From Tremella fuciformis (Eukaryota; Basidiomycota; Tremellomycetes; Tremellales; Tremellaceae), in assembly GCA_032768795.1 (NCBI GenBank), contig CP136490.1, forward strand, positions 1,240,001 to 1,304,000: a stretch of 64,000 nucleotides of DNA. Direction: 5' to 3'. The notes under the pieces are model-generated. The model was given only the letters and a program-made list of their open reading frames with translations, was not told the DNA's origin and ran no database searches. Of the stretch, positions 42,901 through 51,055 are shown piece by piece; the first letter of the stretch is position 1, and each line of letters begins with the position of its first letter. The position numbers were made by a program, and so were the translations under genes.

Positions 42901-44400
42901 GAGGGTTGGTAACGAGTCGTGCCTCTGATTTAGGTCGACATAGGGAAGGACTCCACGACGTTGCAGCGAGAGTGTACATCGTGGATGAGAGAGGGTAAGC
43001 GTGGAAAGGTTGATGCTCCACCCGGCTTGAGAAAGCTGGCCCTCGGACAGGATATTGAGTCCGGCATCGGGCATGAAGTGAACATCATGCAGCTTGATGT
43101 GACCGTTCGATACAGGGATGCGTATTGATCCAACTTCGTATGCTGTGACGGTGCGGTCGGACTTGGCAAGGTTGAATATGCGAGGCTTGCCTAGCCTCTT
43201 GATGTTGGAGAGGAGCTTGCGGTGTGAGACCACATGATGAGTAGCTCCTGTGTCGAGGAGGAAGATGAGAGGATCCTTAGTAGATGGCGATGCGGCAGAG
43301 TAAAGGGCAGAGAATGCAGAAATCGAACCAAAGTACTCCGGTGAAGGAGACCGAGCTTCTATGTTGTTGATCGTGCCCTTCTGCTTCAGAGCTTTTGTCG
43401 CCTCAAGGACTTGGGCTTTGGATGGCTCCCCTGCTGCCTTCTTCCGACACTCCTTCTCCTCATGTCCCTTGTATGTGCACCAGGTGCACTTCTTCTCCCC
43501 CTTCTTTCCTTTGACCTTCTTGTTCGAACCACCTTGCTTCGGATGTCCTCCTCTGTTGGCACTTTGACCCCCTTGTCCGCTGTTGCCAGTTTGCCTTACG
43601 GCGTCTTTGCTGGCAATAACAGCATTGACACCGGCCTCAACAGCGTCGCTGAGCTTTTCTCGGAGGTGACGGGAGTCGGCAATGCTGCGGTAGGCGGAGA
43701 CAAGGGATTCCCATGAGCGTTGCTCATCAGGTCGGAGGTCCCAGTTGATGCGGAAGGATTCGAAGTCATCGCCAAAGGTGAGAAGGAACTTCTCGGTCTG
43801 ATCTTGGTCGGTGAAGAGAAGACCAGCACCGATGCCTTCGGAGATGAGGGTGGTGAACTTCTCAAGATGCTGGATCATCTGAGAGTACGAGGCCTTGTCG
43901 GGAAGGTGAAGGAGGGAGATCTGGTTGTTGATGGCGTTGCGACGGGTGGACGTGCGGATCTGATGCGTAGCCGTAATGCGAGTCCAAATGTCGTTTGCCG
44001 ACCAGAGATGCTCCACTTGTCCTGCAATCCCTTCAGACACGGTGAGCAGGAGCGTCACCCGTGCCTTTCTCTCCTTTGCTGCCCATGCATCCCACAGCGT
44101 CCTCTGAGCATTGGTGAGGGCCGCGTTGGTGGAGGAGTTGGTGGCGTCGGGAGGAGACTCTCCGGCAAAGCTGCCAGGCGGCCTGACAATGTGCGTGTCA
44201 CCAGGGATGGTGAGGTCGACTGCACGACGGAAGGGTTCCGTCTCCGTGGCGGTGAGGTTGCTGATAGCACCTTTGTCGAGTAGGACAAGGCGTACAGCCC
44301 GTTGCCAGCGAAGGAAAGTGTCGAGGCCGGTGAGAGTGGGGACAAGTTTGTTGATGGAGGAGAGAGAGTCGTTCTCGGACATGATTTTAGCGTAGCTCAA
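39943..44400 (-). CDS. gag-pol polyprotein, Ty1/copia element 2 (YVDN reverse transcriptase)
   Basis: 1,485 aa in one frame: Gag, zinc knuckle from C305 (CTWCTYKGHEEKEC), and protease DTGATHH (D383). The integrase has the HCRLGH/CDSCQ zinc site, HVDIAGP, RSDRGTEF and GVIERFNRT. A Pro-rich linker with PPRRSSR, the reverse transcriptase and RNase H (DSDWGG, EAEYIA, DNQSA) follow. The reverse transcriptase active site reads YVDN at residues 1147-1150 (bases 40951-40962) in place of YVDD; the change would be a single GAC-to-AAC. The integrase segment before the catalytic Glu has HEHAGV in place of the usual NG. Otherwise the frame is intact, so the copy probably moved recently but may not now support its own reverse transcription. 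Confidence 0.96.
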   Translation of the reverse strand: MSYAKIMSENDSLSSINKLVPTLTGLDTFLRWQRAVRLVLLDKGAISNLTATETEPFRRAVDLTIPGDTHIVRPPGSFAGESPPDATNSSTNAALTNAQRTLWDAWAAKERKARVTLLLTVSEGIAGQVEHLWSANDIWTRITATHQIRTSTRRNAINNQISLLHLPDKASYSQMIQHLEKFTTLISEGIGAGLLFTDQDQTEKFLLTFGDDFESFRINWDLRPDEQRSWESLVSAYRSIADSRHLREKLSDAVEAGVNAVIASKDAVRQTGNSGQGGQSANRGGHPKQGGSNKKVKGKKGEKKCTWCTYKGHEEKECRKKAAGEPSKAQVLEATKALKQKGTINNIEARSPSPEYFGSISAFSALYSAASPSTKDPLIFLLDTGATHHVVSHRKLLSNIKRLGKPRIFNLAKSDRTVTAYEVGSIRIPVSNGHIKLHDVHFMPDAGLNILSEGQLSQAGWSINLSTLTLSHPRCTLSLQRRGVLPYVDLNQRHDSLPTLTPLTLNAVTRAESPMFREHCRLGHLHPTKILELSTEWPNHNELKADTFQLSACDSCQRQKATVQPKPGQSERGSEDGEMVHVDIAGPMNPSVQGNTYYVAMVADWTGVKNVSPIADKGQAFGQLQVFITRLERQSGVKVKIVRSDRGTEFDSTQARDWYNRTGIVHQLSPRYVHEHAGVIERFNRTIKEMTASILDKTPLGHAFWDFAILHAVGVLNKTTTGGNGKSAWTTITGRQTNLESIREFGEMVFAFIPAETRSKAELLTPKAMLARVIGQDPSTSGWVVRFEHDAKIVSCRDIKTATGMDISTPLMVPTLPRSRPTVNPVSRQPPIAPPRPQPAPPVPPPPVSTQQILTTPQITEQRGTETGESAVTGEKQQQKEKTPVPEVPAAAPQQPSPAQQATPAPAPLPKPPRRSSRLITSVTMHDTDVDHLDNSPFLMFISANDQNPMSLQQALSQHDNKEWWAAVQAELENLEGKQTWSEVVLPKGRKTIGSKWVFQRKKDADGQIIKHKARLVAKGYSQQRGIDYLETFAPVSRHTSLRILLTLGAVHDLEIVQADVEGAFLNGKLDVELYLEIPDGFKPSKPHFNALRLWKTIYGLKQSGRAWWQELSDALTKMGFVRAQSDWGLYTLFSSNGTPAVILIVYVDNIVIAAKKTSDIDAILDKLGRKWTITRLGPVHHILGMKVQRDRASCKLWLTQGGYIDQLIARFPNFLPSTARHSPLPVNPQTDDDKPTSQRQYQELVGSLLWLAGCTRPDIAYAASFLGRYSADPTEAHWQMGLRVISYLSHSRNIGLTLGGKPRSLECYVDSDWGGCKDTRRSTSGLVVFLHGSAVNWSSRRQQTVSASSMEAEYIAAAEATHEVSWFRSLLGEMGLKDLVSKATVLHVDNQSAIKLSGNPITHSRAKHIDIKHHIVREQVALGNITLEYIETAKQRADLLTKPLSGPVHLKQCVFLRLETPKSGEVATRSSSTAAKGHLVMSTR

Positions 44401-45149
44401 CTAAGTCACAGAATAGACGTAATGAGAGGACTTAGCGAGCGCAAGGCCTATATGCAGCGCAGTGATAGGCCACCGGGCGGTCCGGATTTCCGTCCACTGA
44501 CCGCAGAGTTGCGTGCCAGTAGGTATGCGTCACAGGAATGACGTCTGCACCGCAGCAAGCTGACGGCTGAATGAGGACGAGCCAAAGGCGAGGTCCAAGG
44601 TGGTGACAGGCAAGGAGGTGAAGCGTAGAAGCGTAGACGGTCCGAAGTGCTGAGCTGCCGAGTGTTGCTACCGTGAGAGGTGTGTCGCAATCCGGTGAGA
44701 GCGTAGCGGCCAAGTGTCGTGGTGATCTGGCGTGTTCCGTGTGCCGTGCTGTTGCTGTGCTTGCCGTGCTTGCTGCCGTCTCCTCTGTGATGACGGTCAC
44801 AATGACGGCCTAGAGAGAGAGCGGTGAAGCAGCCTGTCGGATTGCCTTGGATGCGAGGCGGGATCACTCAGAGCTTTCGCTGTGAAGAGGTTTGTCCGAA
44901 AATTCACTGGACATAGCACTCTTCAACTGAGATCCTCCGTCTGCAGGCGTGGTGGTCACGAGAGGGCCGGTTTCCGCAGTATGCCAGTTGTTGGGCCTCA
45001 GAGAGACGCTGCGACAGGGCTGCTGGACGGATCGTGCCAAAAATCGTGATGTTAACCACTGCACCGAGGCGGCGCTTTGTCGAGGCAAGAGGTCGAGCCG
45101 TGATAGAAGGCGGCCGTGCTTGTCTCGACGCTGGCGGGAGCGGTGGTGC

Positions 45150-45164
45150 TATCGACTGTTAATC
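45150..45164 (-). other. primer-binding site matching the tRNA-Asn(GUU) anticodon arm
   Basis: On the minus strand, directly after the 5' LTR, the sequence gattaacagtcgata is complementary to TATCGACTGTTAATC. CGACTGTTAATC is the anticodon arm of fungal tRNA-Asn(GUU), again ending at tRNA position 40. It is the same geometry as in element 1 but a different tRNA. The tRNA identity rests on remembered tRNA sequence. Confidence 0.68.
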
Positions 45165-45279
45165 TGTCGGATGTCGAAAGACGCTCGCATAACTCTTTCT
45201 ATGAGACGAGAGTAATGTAGACTACGGGATTGTTTGAATTGCCTTATACCCGATATCCCTATCTCCGATTCTATCGACA
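45165..45279 (-). repeat. 5' LTR of element 2, 115 bp
   Basis: Identical to 39809-39923. It is flanked on the outside by the right TGGCG duplication (45280-45284). Confidence 0.95.
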
Positions 45280-45284
45280 TGGCG

Positions 45285-45841
45285 GATGCTTTGGGGCACC
45301 GGGACAGGAACGCTTACGTGAACCCAACTCTGCGGATGGAATGTGACGACGACTGATGCTCACGCAGTTGTGTGCATGATTCTGCGCGAATGAGGTGCTG
45401 TTACCCCTTGCTCTTGGGGCATGATGGCGGCAGGATATAGGAGGCGGAGGAGATGATTGATCGCGAGCGTGACATCGCTCTCTCTCGTACCGAGTGGAAG
45501 CCACTCGATGACTCTTTGACTCGTCACTTGAGCCTTGTGGCCTGCAACGCCAACTATGCCGTGAGCCACCTCTGCCGGTGTACGAAATGCGAGATGTCTG
45601 CCGGTCTTTGACACGCGATCCCTCGTTCACTTCTCGTGAGAGAAGCATCACGACCGGGGGAACTCGATTGAAGATCTGGGGCAGATATGACTCTCGGCAC
45701 AGACATGAGAAAGCAGAGGTAGCAGGCTCGAAGTTCCGAGACTACCCACTCTCTGCTGATCATATCTTCTTACCGTCTTTGCTGTCCGCCTAGACTGCCC
45801 CTACGTCTTCGCTATCCTTTGCACCTCTGAGTAGCTGCAAC
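45285..45841. other. intergenic upstream of secreted-protein paralogue B
   Basis: No coding region is supported. It was contiguous with 39223-39808 before element 2 inserted, so it is the original promoter side of paralogue B. Confidence 0.4.
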
Positions 45842-46605
45842 ATGCTGTCTCTCTCGAGCTCGCTGTTGCTCCTCTGCCTGCTGGCGATGGGACACTCGAT
45901 CCCGATGACTGAGAGGGACGGAAATCGGGTCGGCAATCCTCTCCCGCCCCTCAGCAAGTCCAACATGCGTGCTCGGAGCGGGTATCAACCTCAGGTCGTT
46001 CGATCCCGAAGGTTGAAGGAACGGCGAGTTGATAGGTGCTCAATTTGACTTGTACTCTAACTGACTCGGGAGGACCAAAAGAGAGACAAACGCCGAGCGC
46101 ATCAAAAAGTGAGCGAATACGGATTCTGCCGTCTCAAGGAGGTGGGCTCATAATGCAGTGGCTTGACACCACTCCACCCTGGAAGGCTGTACGACCCGAC
46201 CAGGACGAGGAGCGAGTCGAGTCGTTCGGCATGATCGAATATTCCACTGATGAATCCAGGCCTTGCCCCGCGCTTGTCGCCAGCACCGCCGGGATCTTTT
46301 GGATACGGCTTCATCAATTGCGGGTCTGATGTCACGTTCTCTGGTCAGCCATTCGCTGTGCCCCCGACGGTGTTTCGCGCTGATGTTGGTCAGCGGACCA
46401 GACGTCTCAGCAGATCACGGCGACCGATGACGATGACGCTGAGAACACGTGCGCGCTCCTTGCCGCGCTCGATGGGCAGGGCGGTTTCGCCATCTCACTC
46501 GTATCGCCCGGTGTGTACAATTGCGTGGAAGGCTCGAACTATGTCAGTTACGACCTCGAGCCTTGCGATCCGACGAATGCCGCGATTTATGGCGCTGGCT
46601 ACTGA
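45842..46605 (+). CDS. small secreted cysteine protein, paralogue B
   Basis: Five exons (45842-46035, 46073-46108, 46159-46220, 46260-46343, 46394-46605; 195 aa) with the same phases as paralogue A and the same 84-nt exon 4. It has a signal peptide (SLSSSLLLLCLLAMGHS). Conserved blocks are ETNAERIKNGLTP, RLYDPTRTR, LAPRLSPAPPG, and four Cys in INCGSD, NTCALL, YNCVEG and EPCDP, ending TNAAIYGAGY. Intron 3 uses an unusual donor GTCGTT; without it a TGA falls in frame, and its position agrees with paralogue A. Identity outside the motifs is low, so the duplication is old. Function unknown; an extracellular role is likely. Confidence 0.72.
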
Positions 46606-46864
46606 GACTGAACTATTTGGGGTCGCCTGCAGAGACATTGAGCAAAAGAACAAGGAACCTTCTCGCGTTGTGAAGAGATTAGGATGGACAGTTTGTGGTG
46701 CTTCGTAATTCTACGTCCAGTATTGTGGGAGACTAAGTGGGAACATGAATTAAATATCTCGGTCGAATCGGTCCGAGCTTTGCTTCTCGGGCGAGTCGAG
46801 CCGGTCACGTTTGCGCCAGCCCTCATCTCTTGACATTTGTCTCGTCGCAAAGGACTGTGCAAAG

Positions 46865-48042
46865 ATGAGCGCATCCACGATGAGAGGCAAAGTCGAGTAC
46901 TGCCTGTTCGACATGGACGGTCTTCTGAGTGCGTCCACCAAGTCTTTGCGCCTAACATCACTGATATGATCAGTGTGAGCTCTGGCTGTATCGACGTCAA
47001 AGTCCCAGATATACTGACGCTTGCTCTCCTGTAGCGATTCCGAGGTGAGGTTACAAGCCACATGGAGACGTGAACTGAACGCAGCGTATATACACTGATG
47101 TCACAAGCGAGTCCGGCGCGTATCCGCTCCGAACGAAGCTGAGACACAGATATCCTGCTCGCAAAGTATGGATTTGGCAAGATGACCTGGGCCATGAAGG
47201 AGGGACAGATGGGCAGGCGTGAGCTAGAATACTAAAGCTTGGACTTGGCTCTGACTCGCAGCCGCCCCAGAAGCAACTCGACACCTCTTCACCTTCTTCC
47301 CGGGGATCGAGGACAAGATCTCAGTGGAGGATTTTATGGCCGAGCGATTTGAGCTGCAAGACGAGGCTTTCAGGAAAGTTGAGCCGATGAGAGGCGCCAT
47401 AGATCTGGTCAAGGGGCTTGTCAGTATTCAAGCATGTGGCCAACATCCCGCCTTCGCTGACGCTGCTCTCAGCACGAGGCAGGGGTACCGATAGCCATCG
47501 CCACGGGGTCCAACTCACGCATGTTCACCGCCAAGACCTCCCATCTTCCTCACCTCTTCGACTACTTCCCCCGGGATCGAATTGTCACTGCCGACCTACC
47601 CCAGGTGAAGCGTGGAAAGCCGTTCCCTGACGTCTTCCTAGCGGCGGCTCATACCCTTGGTCGGTTTATACCCCCAGTGTGTGTCATTTGGCTGACAAGC
47701 AGGCATGGATGTGGGCACGTCCGAGGCGTGTACGCCTGAGCAGGAAGCTGTCCGGCGCAAGGGGATTGTGTTCGAGGACGCGATTCCGGTACGTCGTATG
47801 GGTCGCCGATGTCTGAGGCTGATCCGCAGGGCATCAAGGCCGGGTTGGCAGCAGGAATGAATGGTGCACATTTCGCGTTTGGCTTTCAGCACGAGCAGCT
47901 GACCGTTTCAGTCGTCTGGGTGCCCGATGAGAACTTGCTCGCTCTGAACCCGACAGAAACGCATGGCGCAACACAGGTAGTCATGTCACTGGAAGACTTC
48001 AAGCCCGAAGAATGGGGATTGCCGCATGGACCGAAGGCATGA
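46865..48042 (+). CDS. HAD-superfamily phosphatase, copy 1 (pseudouridine-5'-phosphatase/GS1-like)
   Basis: Predicted Mg-dependent phosphatase of small phosphorylated metabolites. Ten exons total 762 nt (253 aa): 46865-46928, 46974 (one base), 47035-47044, 47085-47106, 47150-47218, 47262-47419, 47473-47659, 47703-47788, 47830-47863, 47912-48042. Motif I is FDMDGLLIDSE, joined through the one-base exon. Next are KYGFGKMTWAMKEGQMG (cap), FFPGIEDKISVEDF, motif II with IAIATGS, KRGKPFPDVFLAAA (motif III Lys) and VFEDAIPGIKAGLAAGMN (motif IV Asp). The intron after 47106 is GC-AG (GCGAGT). Exons 1-9 have exactly the lengths of the neighbouring copy, so the two are a tandem duplication. Substrate cannot be read from the sequence. 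Confidence 0.88.
46974..46974 (+). other. one-nucleotide exon (T) in HAD copy 1
   Basis: The base lies between acceptor tgatcag and donor gtgagc. Motif I needs one base between 46928 and 47035 to restore frame (A+T+C gives Ile before DSE). Removing both introns around this T gives a total coding length divisible by three. Confidence 0.65.
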
Positions 48043-48203
48043 GATGCTTAAATGTGTATCGTTTAGACATAGATACATGGTAGATGGCATAGCATGGTTG
48101 CACGCAGGGTTCGTTTCCGAAGCAAGAACACGGAAAAAATCATTCGCGTACACGACGTCTTCCACCTCCTCATTTCCGACGAGCCGTCGCTGAACCCGTC
48201 CAG

Positions 48204-49400
48204 ATGAGCTCGACTGCTGCCAAGGCATCGTGCGAATATGTCATCTTCGACATGGACGGACTCCTAAGTACGGGACGGAGCGCGAATTGCATCCCCATAG
48301 CTGACTCTGGCAGTGTGAGCCATTGCTCGGACCAGAGAGCCAGACTGATGCTTCTCGCTCCACAGAGATTCCGAGGTCAGCTTCGGGACCGAGTAGTCAC
48401 GGTCACAAAGCTGACATGCAGCGCACCTACACCCTCATCACGAGTCCGTACCTCATTCGCACATGCTCAGCATTCTGACGTGACTCAGATCAGATGCTGG
48501 CGAAGTATGGGATGGGCGAGATGACATGGGCGATGAAGCAGGGCCAGATGGGTCTTCGTGAGTATCGCGCGTGTCGTTGCTTCCTGGCACGTATATTGAC
48601 GGCTGAGCGGTGCTGAATGCGACGCGCATCCTCTTCGACTACTTCCCCGGGCTTGAGGCCAAGATCTCGGTGGAAGACTTCGTGGAAGAACGGCTGGTCC
48701 TGATCGAGGATGCCTTCCGGAAGGTCGAGCCAATGAAGGGTGCTGTAGCCCTAGTCCAAGGACTCGTGGGTCACTCACCCTACCTCGTACAATATGCGAT
48801 CTCTGACGAGCAGCATCAAGCAGGGGTCCCGATGGCCATTGCGACGGGGTCGATCAGCCGGATGTTCGAAGCAAAGTCATCACATCTCCCTCATCTGTTC
48901 GACTACATCCCCCGCGAATGCATCGTCACGGCCGACTCACCCTTGGCGAAGCGCGGCAAGCCCTTTCCCGACGTGTTCCTCGCGGCGGCGAAGACTCTCG
49001 GTCAGCCCAAACTAGCTCCTCCTGAGAAGATCGTCGCTAAAGGTCAGGCAAAGATGTGGGAGAGCCAGACAGCTGTACGGCAGAACAAGCCGCGGAACGA
49101 CGGAAGGGACTGGTGTTCGAAGATGCGGTCCCTGTAAGCCCAAGATGGGGTCGGGCAAGAAGCTGACTTGCCAGGGGGTGAGAGCGGGCTTGGCAGCAGG
49201 CATGAACGGTGCGATGGTGTCCTCGGCATAAGTGCTTGCACTGACTAGCAGTGGTATGGGTCCCTGACCCGAACCTGCTCTCCTTGAATCCGCCCGAGAC
49301 GGTCGGTGCTGCCCAGACGCTCGACTCGCTCGAAGACTTTGTGCCAGCAGAATGGGGATTGCCGCATGGCGCCAGAGCTGTGAGCGCGGTTGGAGCATGA
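48204..49400 (+). CDS. HAD-superfamily phosphatase, copy 2 (pseudouridine-5'-phosphatase/GS1-like)
   Basis: Tandem paralogue of copy 1. Ten exons, 783 nt, 260 aa: 48204-48267, 48314 (one base), 48366-48375, 48422-48443, 48489-48557, 48608-48765, 48814-49000, 49048-49133, 49175-49208, 49249-49400. Motifs are FDMDGLLIDSE, KYGMGEMTWAMKQGQMG, YFPGLEAKISVEDF, MAIATGS, KRGKPFPDVFLAAAK, GKDVGEPDSC, VFEDAVPGVRAGLAAGMN, and the C-terminal VVWVPDPNLLSLNPPE. The intron at 49001-49047 must use the second AG (ggtcag) to keep frame; a first AG would give a false stop. The intron after 48443 is GT-AG (GTCCGT) here but GC-AG in copy 1. All motif residues are kept, so both copies look active. Confidence 0.88.
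48314..48314 (+). other. one-nucleotide exon (T) in HAD copy 2
   Basis: Same place and context as in copy 1 (ggcag|T|gtgagc). A+T+A gives Ile before DSE. An alternative acceptor two bases further on could avoid it in this copy, but would change Asp of the DSE motif to Asn. Confidence 0.62.
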
Positions 49401-49658
49401 GTGAAAAGCGTCCCCCTGCGAGATGCCGCTTTGCCTATTATGACGATATCGTAGTCATGCAAGATGTTGACTGATAATATCGCTACTGTACAACAAATGT
49501 ACGTCGGCTCAGTCTCATCCCATCCACCACTTCTTCTCCCAGATGGCCGAGCTACCATTCCGCTCCAGGACCGACTCGTACGAATTCGCCTTCGGTGGCA
49601 CCAGCCCGTCCCGTCCTGTGGCCAGTCAGCGTTCCTGTCCAAGACGCTTGACCAGTGA
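49401..49658. other. convergent intergenic region
   Basis: This holds the 3' flanks of HAD copy 2 and the decarboxylase gene. No gene is supported. Confidence 0.4.
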
Positions 49659-50713
49659 TCACCAACCAGGCGTTGGTGGTGTGCGAGCTCGTTTCACACC
49701 TGCTGTACTCTGCGAGACATCGCTGGCCGGCACGGCTGCCTGCTCTGCCCCATTTGATGGTGGCGGTACCTTTCTTAGATATTCCTGTGCCATGGTCTCG
49801 ATCGTACCAACGATCTCCCGCCAGTCTGTCATCTTGCCTGCCCCTGCATATAAGCCTCACGTCAAGCTCGGACGCTGAGCCCACCCTCGTCCCCACAGGC
49901 GAGTGTACCGGTGCCCTGTGGACCCAAGACCATATACTCCAGCTCCTCCTGCACAACTCGCAGATGTTTGGCGGTGATTTTGTGCTGATACATGTGGGTG
50001 TTCATGGCCGGGCAGAGGATGACAGGCGTGTCAGGGGTAAGGGCTCGCAAGAGGGACAGCTGGACATGAGCAGGGGGCATAGCTAGGAGGGGATGACCGT
50101 ACTGCTAGATTCTCCGAGAGACCACCCGCGATTTTCGCGAGCATGTCCGCGGAGCAAGGTGCGACGACGACCAGATCTGCCCACCTTCTGAGCTACCCTG
50201 CTAAGCGATCTGACTTGCCGGGAAGAAAGAGGAGCACTGACCTCTATGTGGAGTATCGGGTCTCCAACGGCTTTCCAATCGCTCCACTCGTCCTTGTCTG
50301 TCCACACATGTACACCACGCGCATTTGTGTCTTCCCAGATCCCAGGATTGCCCACACTCTCCCAGTCGATGGGCCCAAGCAGGTTGCCGCTATTCTTCTT
50401 CCGTTTGGTTCGCGCCTCCGCTCGACTCTGCTCAATTGCCTGGTCAACCTTTTGCTGGTCGAAGAAGTGAAGTGACGCCTCAGTCGCCACGATCTCAAGG
50501 TGAATACGGGGGTTCTACGCTCAGAAAGGCAATGTTTTGCATACGGACACGACCTACTTTGGCCAGTGCGCCGGCGATGTCTGGCGCTTTGACGGACGCG
50601 ACCGAGCCGGTGGTGATGAGGACGACGCGGAAGATGCCATCGGGTTGAGCAGGTCTATGCTCGGAAGCGACGAAGGGTCTTCGGCGAGAGGGTCCTGCTT
50701 CGCTCGACGCCAT
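49659..50713 (-). CDS. phosphopantothenoylcysteine decarboxylase (Hal3/Cab3-like)
   Basis: FMN-dependent step of coenzyme A synthesis (PPC to 4'-phosphopantetheine). In fungi the family also includes Hal3-type regulators of the Ppz1 phosphatase. Five exons total 879 nt (292 aa): 50713-50558, 50514-50242, 50192-50103, 50059-49885, 49843-49659. The core is ITTGSVASVKAPDIAGAL, catalytic-His segment EASLHFF, ADLVVVAPCSADMLAKIAGGL, substrate clamp PAMNTHMYQH, and active-site Cys in GTLACGDEGAGKM. All catalytic residues are present, so decarboxylase activity is expected. An insert with KRKKNSGNLLGPIDWESV lies after the His motif. The start context gcaATGg is good. It shares a 342-bp divergent promoter with Hsp104. 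Confidence 0.9.
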
Positions 50714-50831
50714 TGCGGTCTCCTGTTCTGTCGACGAAGTAAGATGAAACCGACAGACGGACGCCGTCGCCGGCGAGTCCGAAACAGGGCCAAAGGATCC
50801 GACCACGTGGTCTACCCACGGAGCACTTGCC

Positions 50832-50851
50832 AGAATATTCCACGTGGTTCG
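50832..50851. promoter_or_regulatory. heat-shock-element-like site
   Basis: GAAtaTTC at 50833-50840 is followed in 5-bp register by a mismatched unit and then TTC at 50848-50850, giving three of four inverted nGAAn units. It lies about 205 bases before the Hsp104 start and 120 before the decarboxylase start, a fitting place for Hsf1 control of Hsp104. A chance match cannot be excluded. Confidence 0.5.
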
Positions 50852-51055
50852 CGTCATGGCTCTGGCATCTACCCGCGACGTCCAGCATCCCCCAGTCCTC
50901 CACGGGCAACCCATCCCCGTCAGTCCGAAAGAGCTCAACGGGAGGGTTCATAAACAGGTCTACTTGGCGCATTCTACCAACACACTTCTTCTCAACGACT
51001 GATCACCGCTGGACGACGATCTTTCAAAGTCACACCCACATCTACATCTACCAAC

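Larger units (their letters stand above)
39809..45279 (-). mobile_element. complete Ty1/copia LTR retrotransposon, element 2
   Basis: 5,471 bp on the minus strand. The 115-bp LTRs (39809-39923 and 45165-45279) are identical and end TG...CA. It has a half-tRNA-like primer site, a leader of 764 bases, a 1,485-codon gag-pol frame and a 5-bp duplication. It sits between the two secreted-protein paralogues without breaking a recognisable gene. It is related to element 1 in layout and protein, but the LTR sequences are unlike. Confidence 0.96.

Noticed and set aside
46200..46260. In-frame TGA in secreted paralogue B suggesting a pseudogene
   Set aside because: A 39-nt intron with donor GTCGTT removes it and matches the intron position and phase in paralogue A.
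49000..49140. Premature stop in HAD copy 2
   Set aside because: It depends on the nearer acceptor. With the second AG (49047) the exon is 86 nt, as in copy 1, and reads GKDVGEPDSC and then VFEDAVPG.
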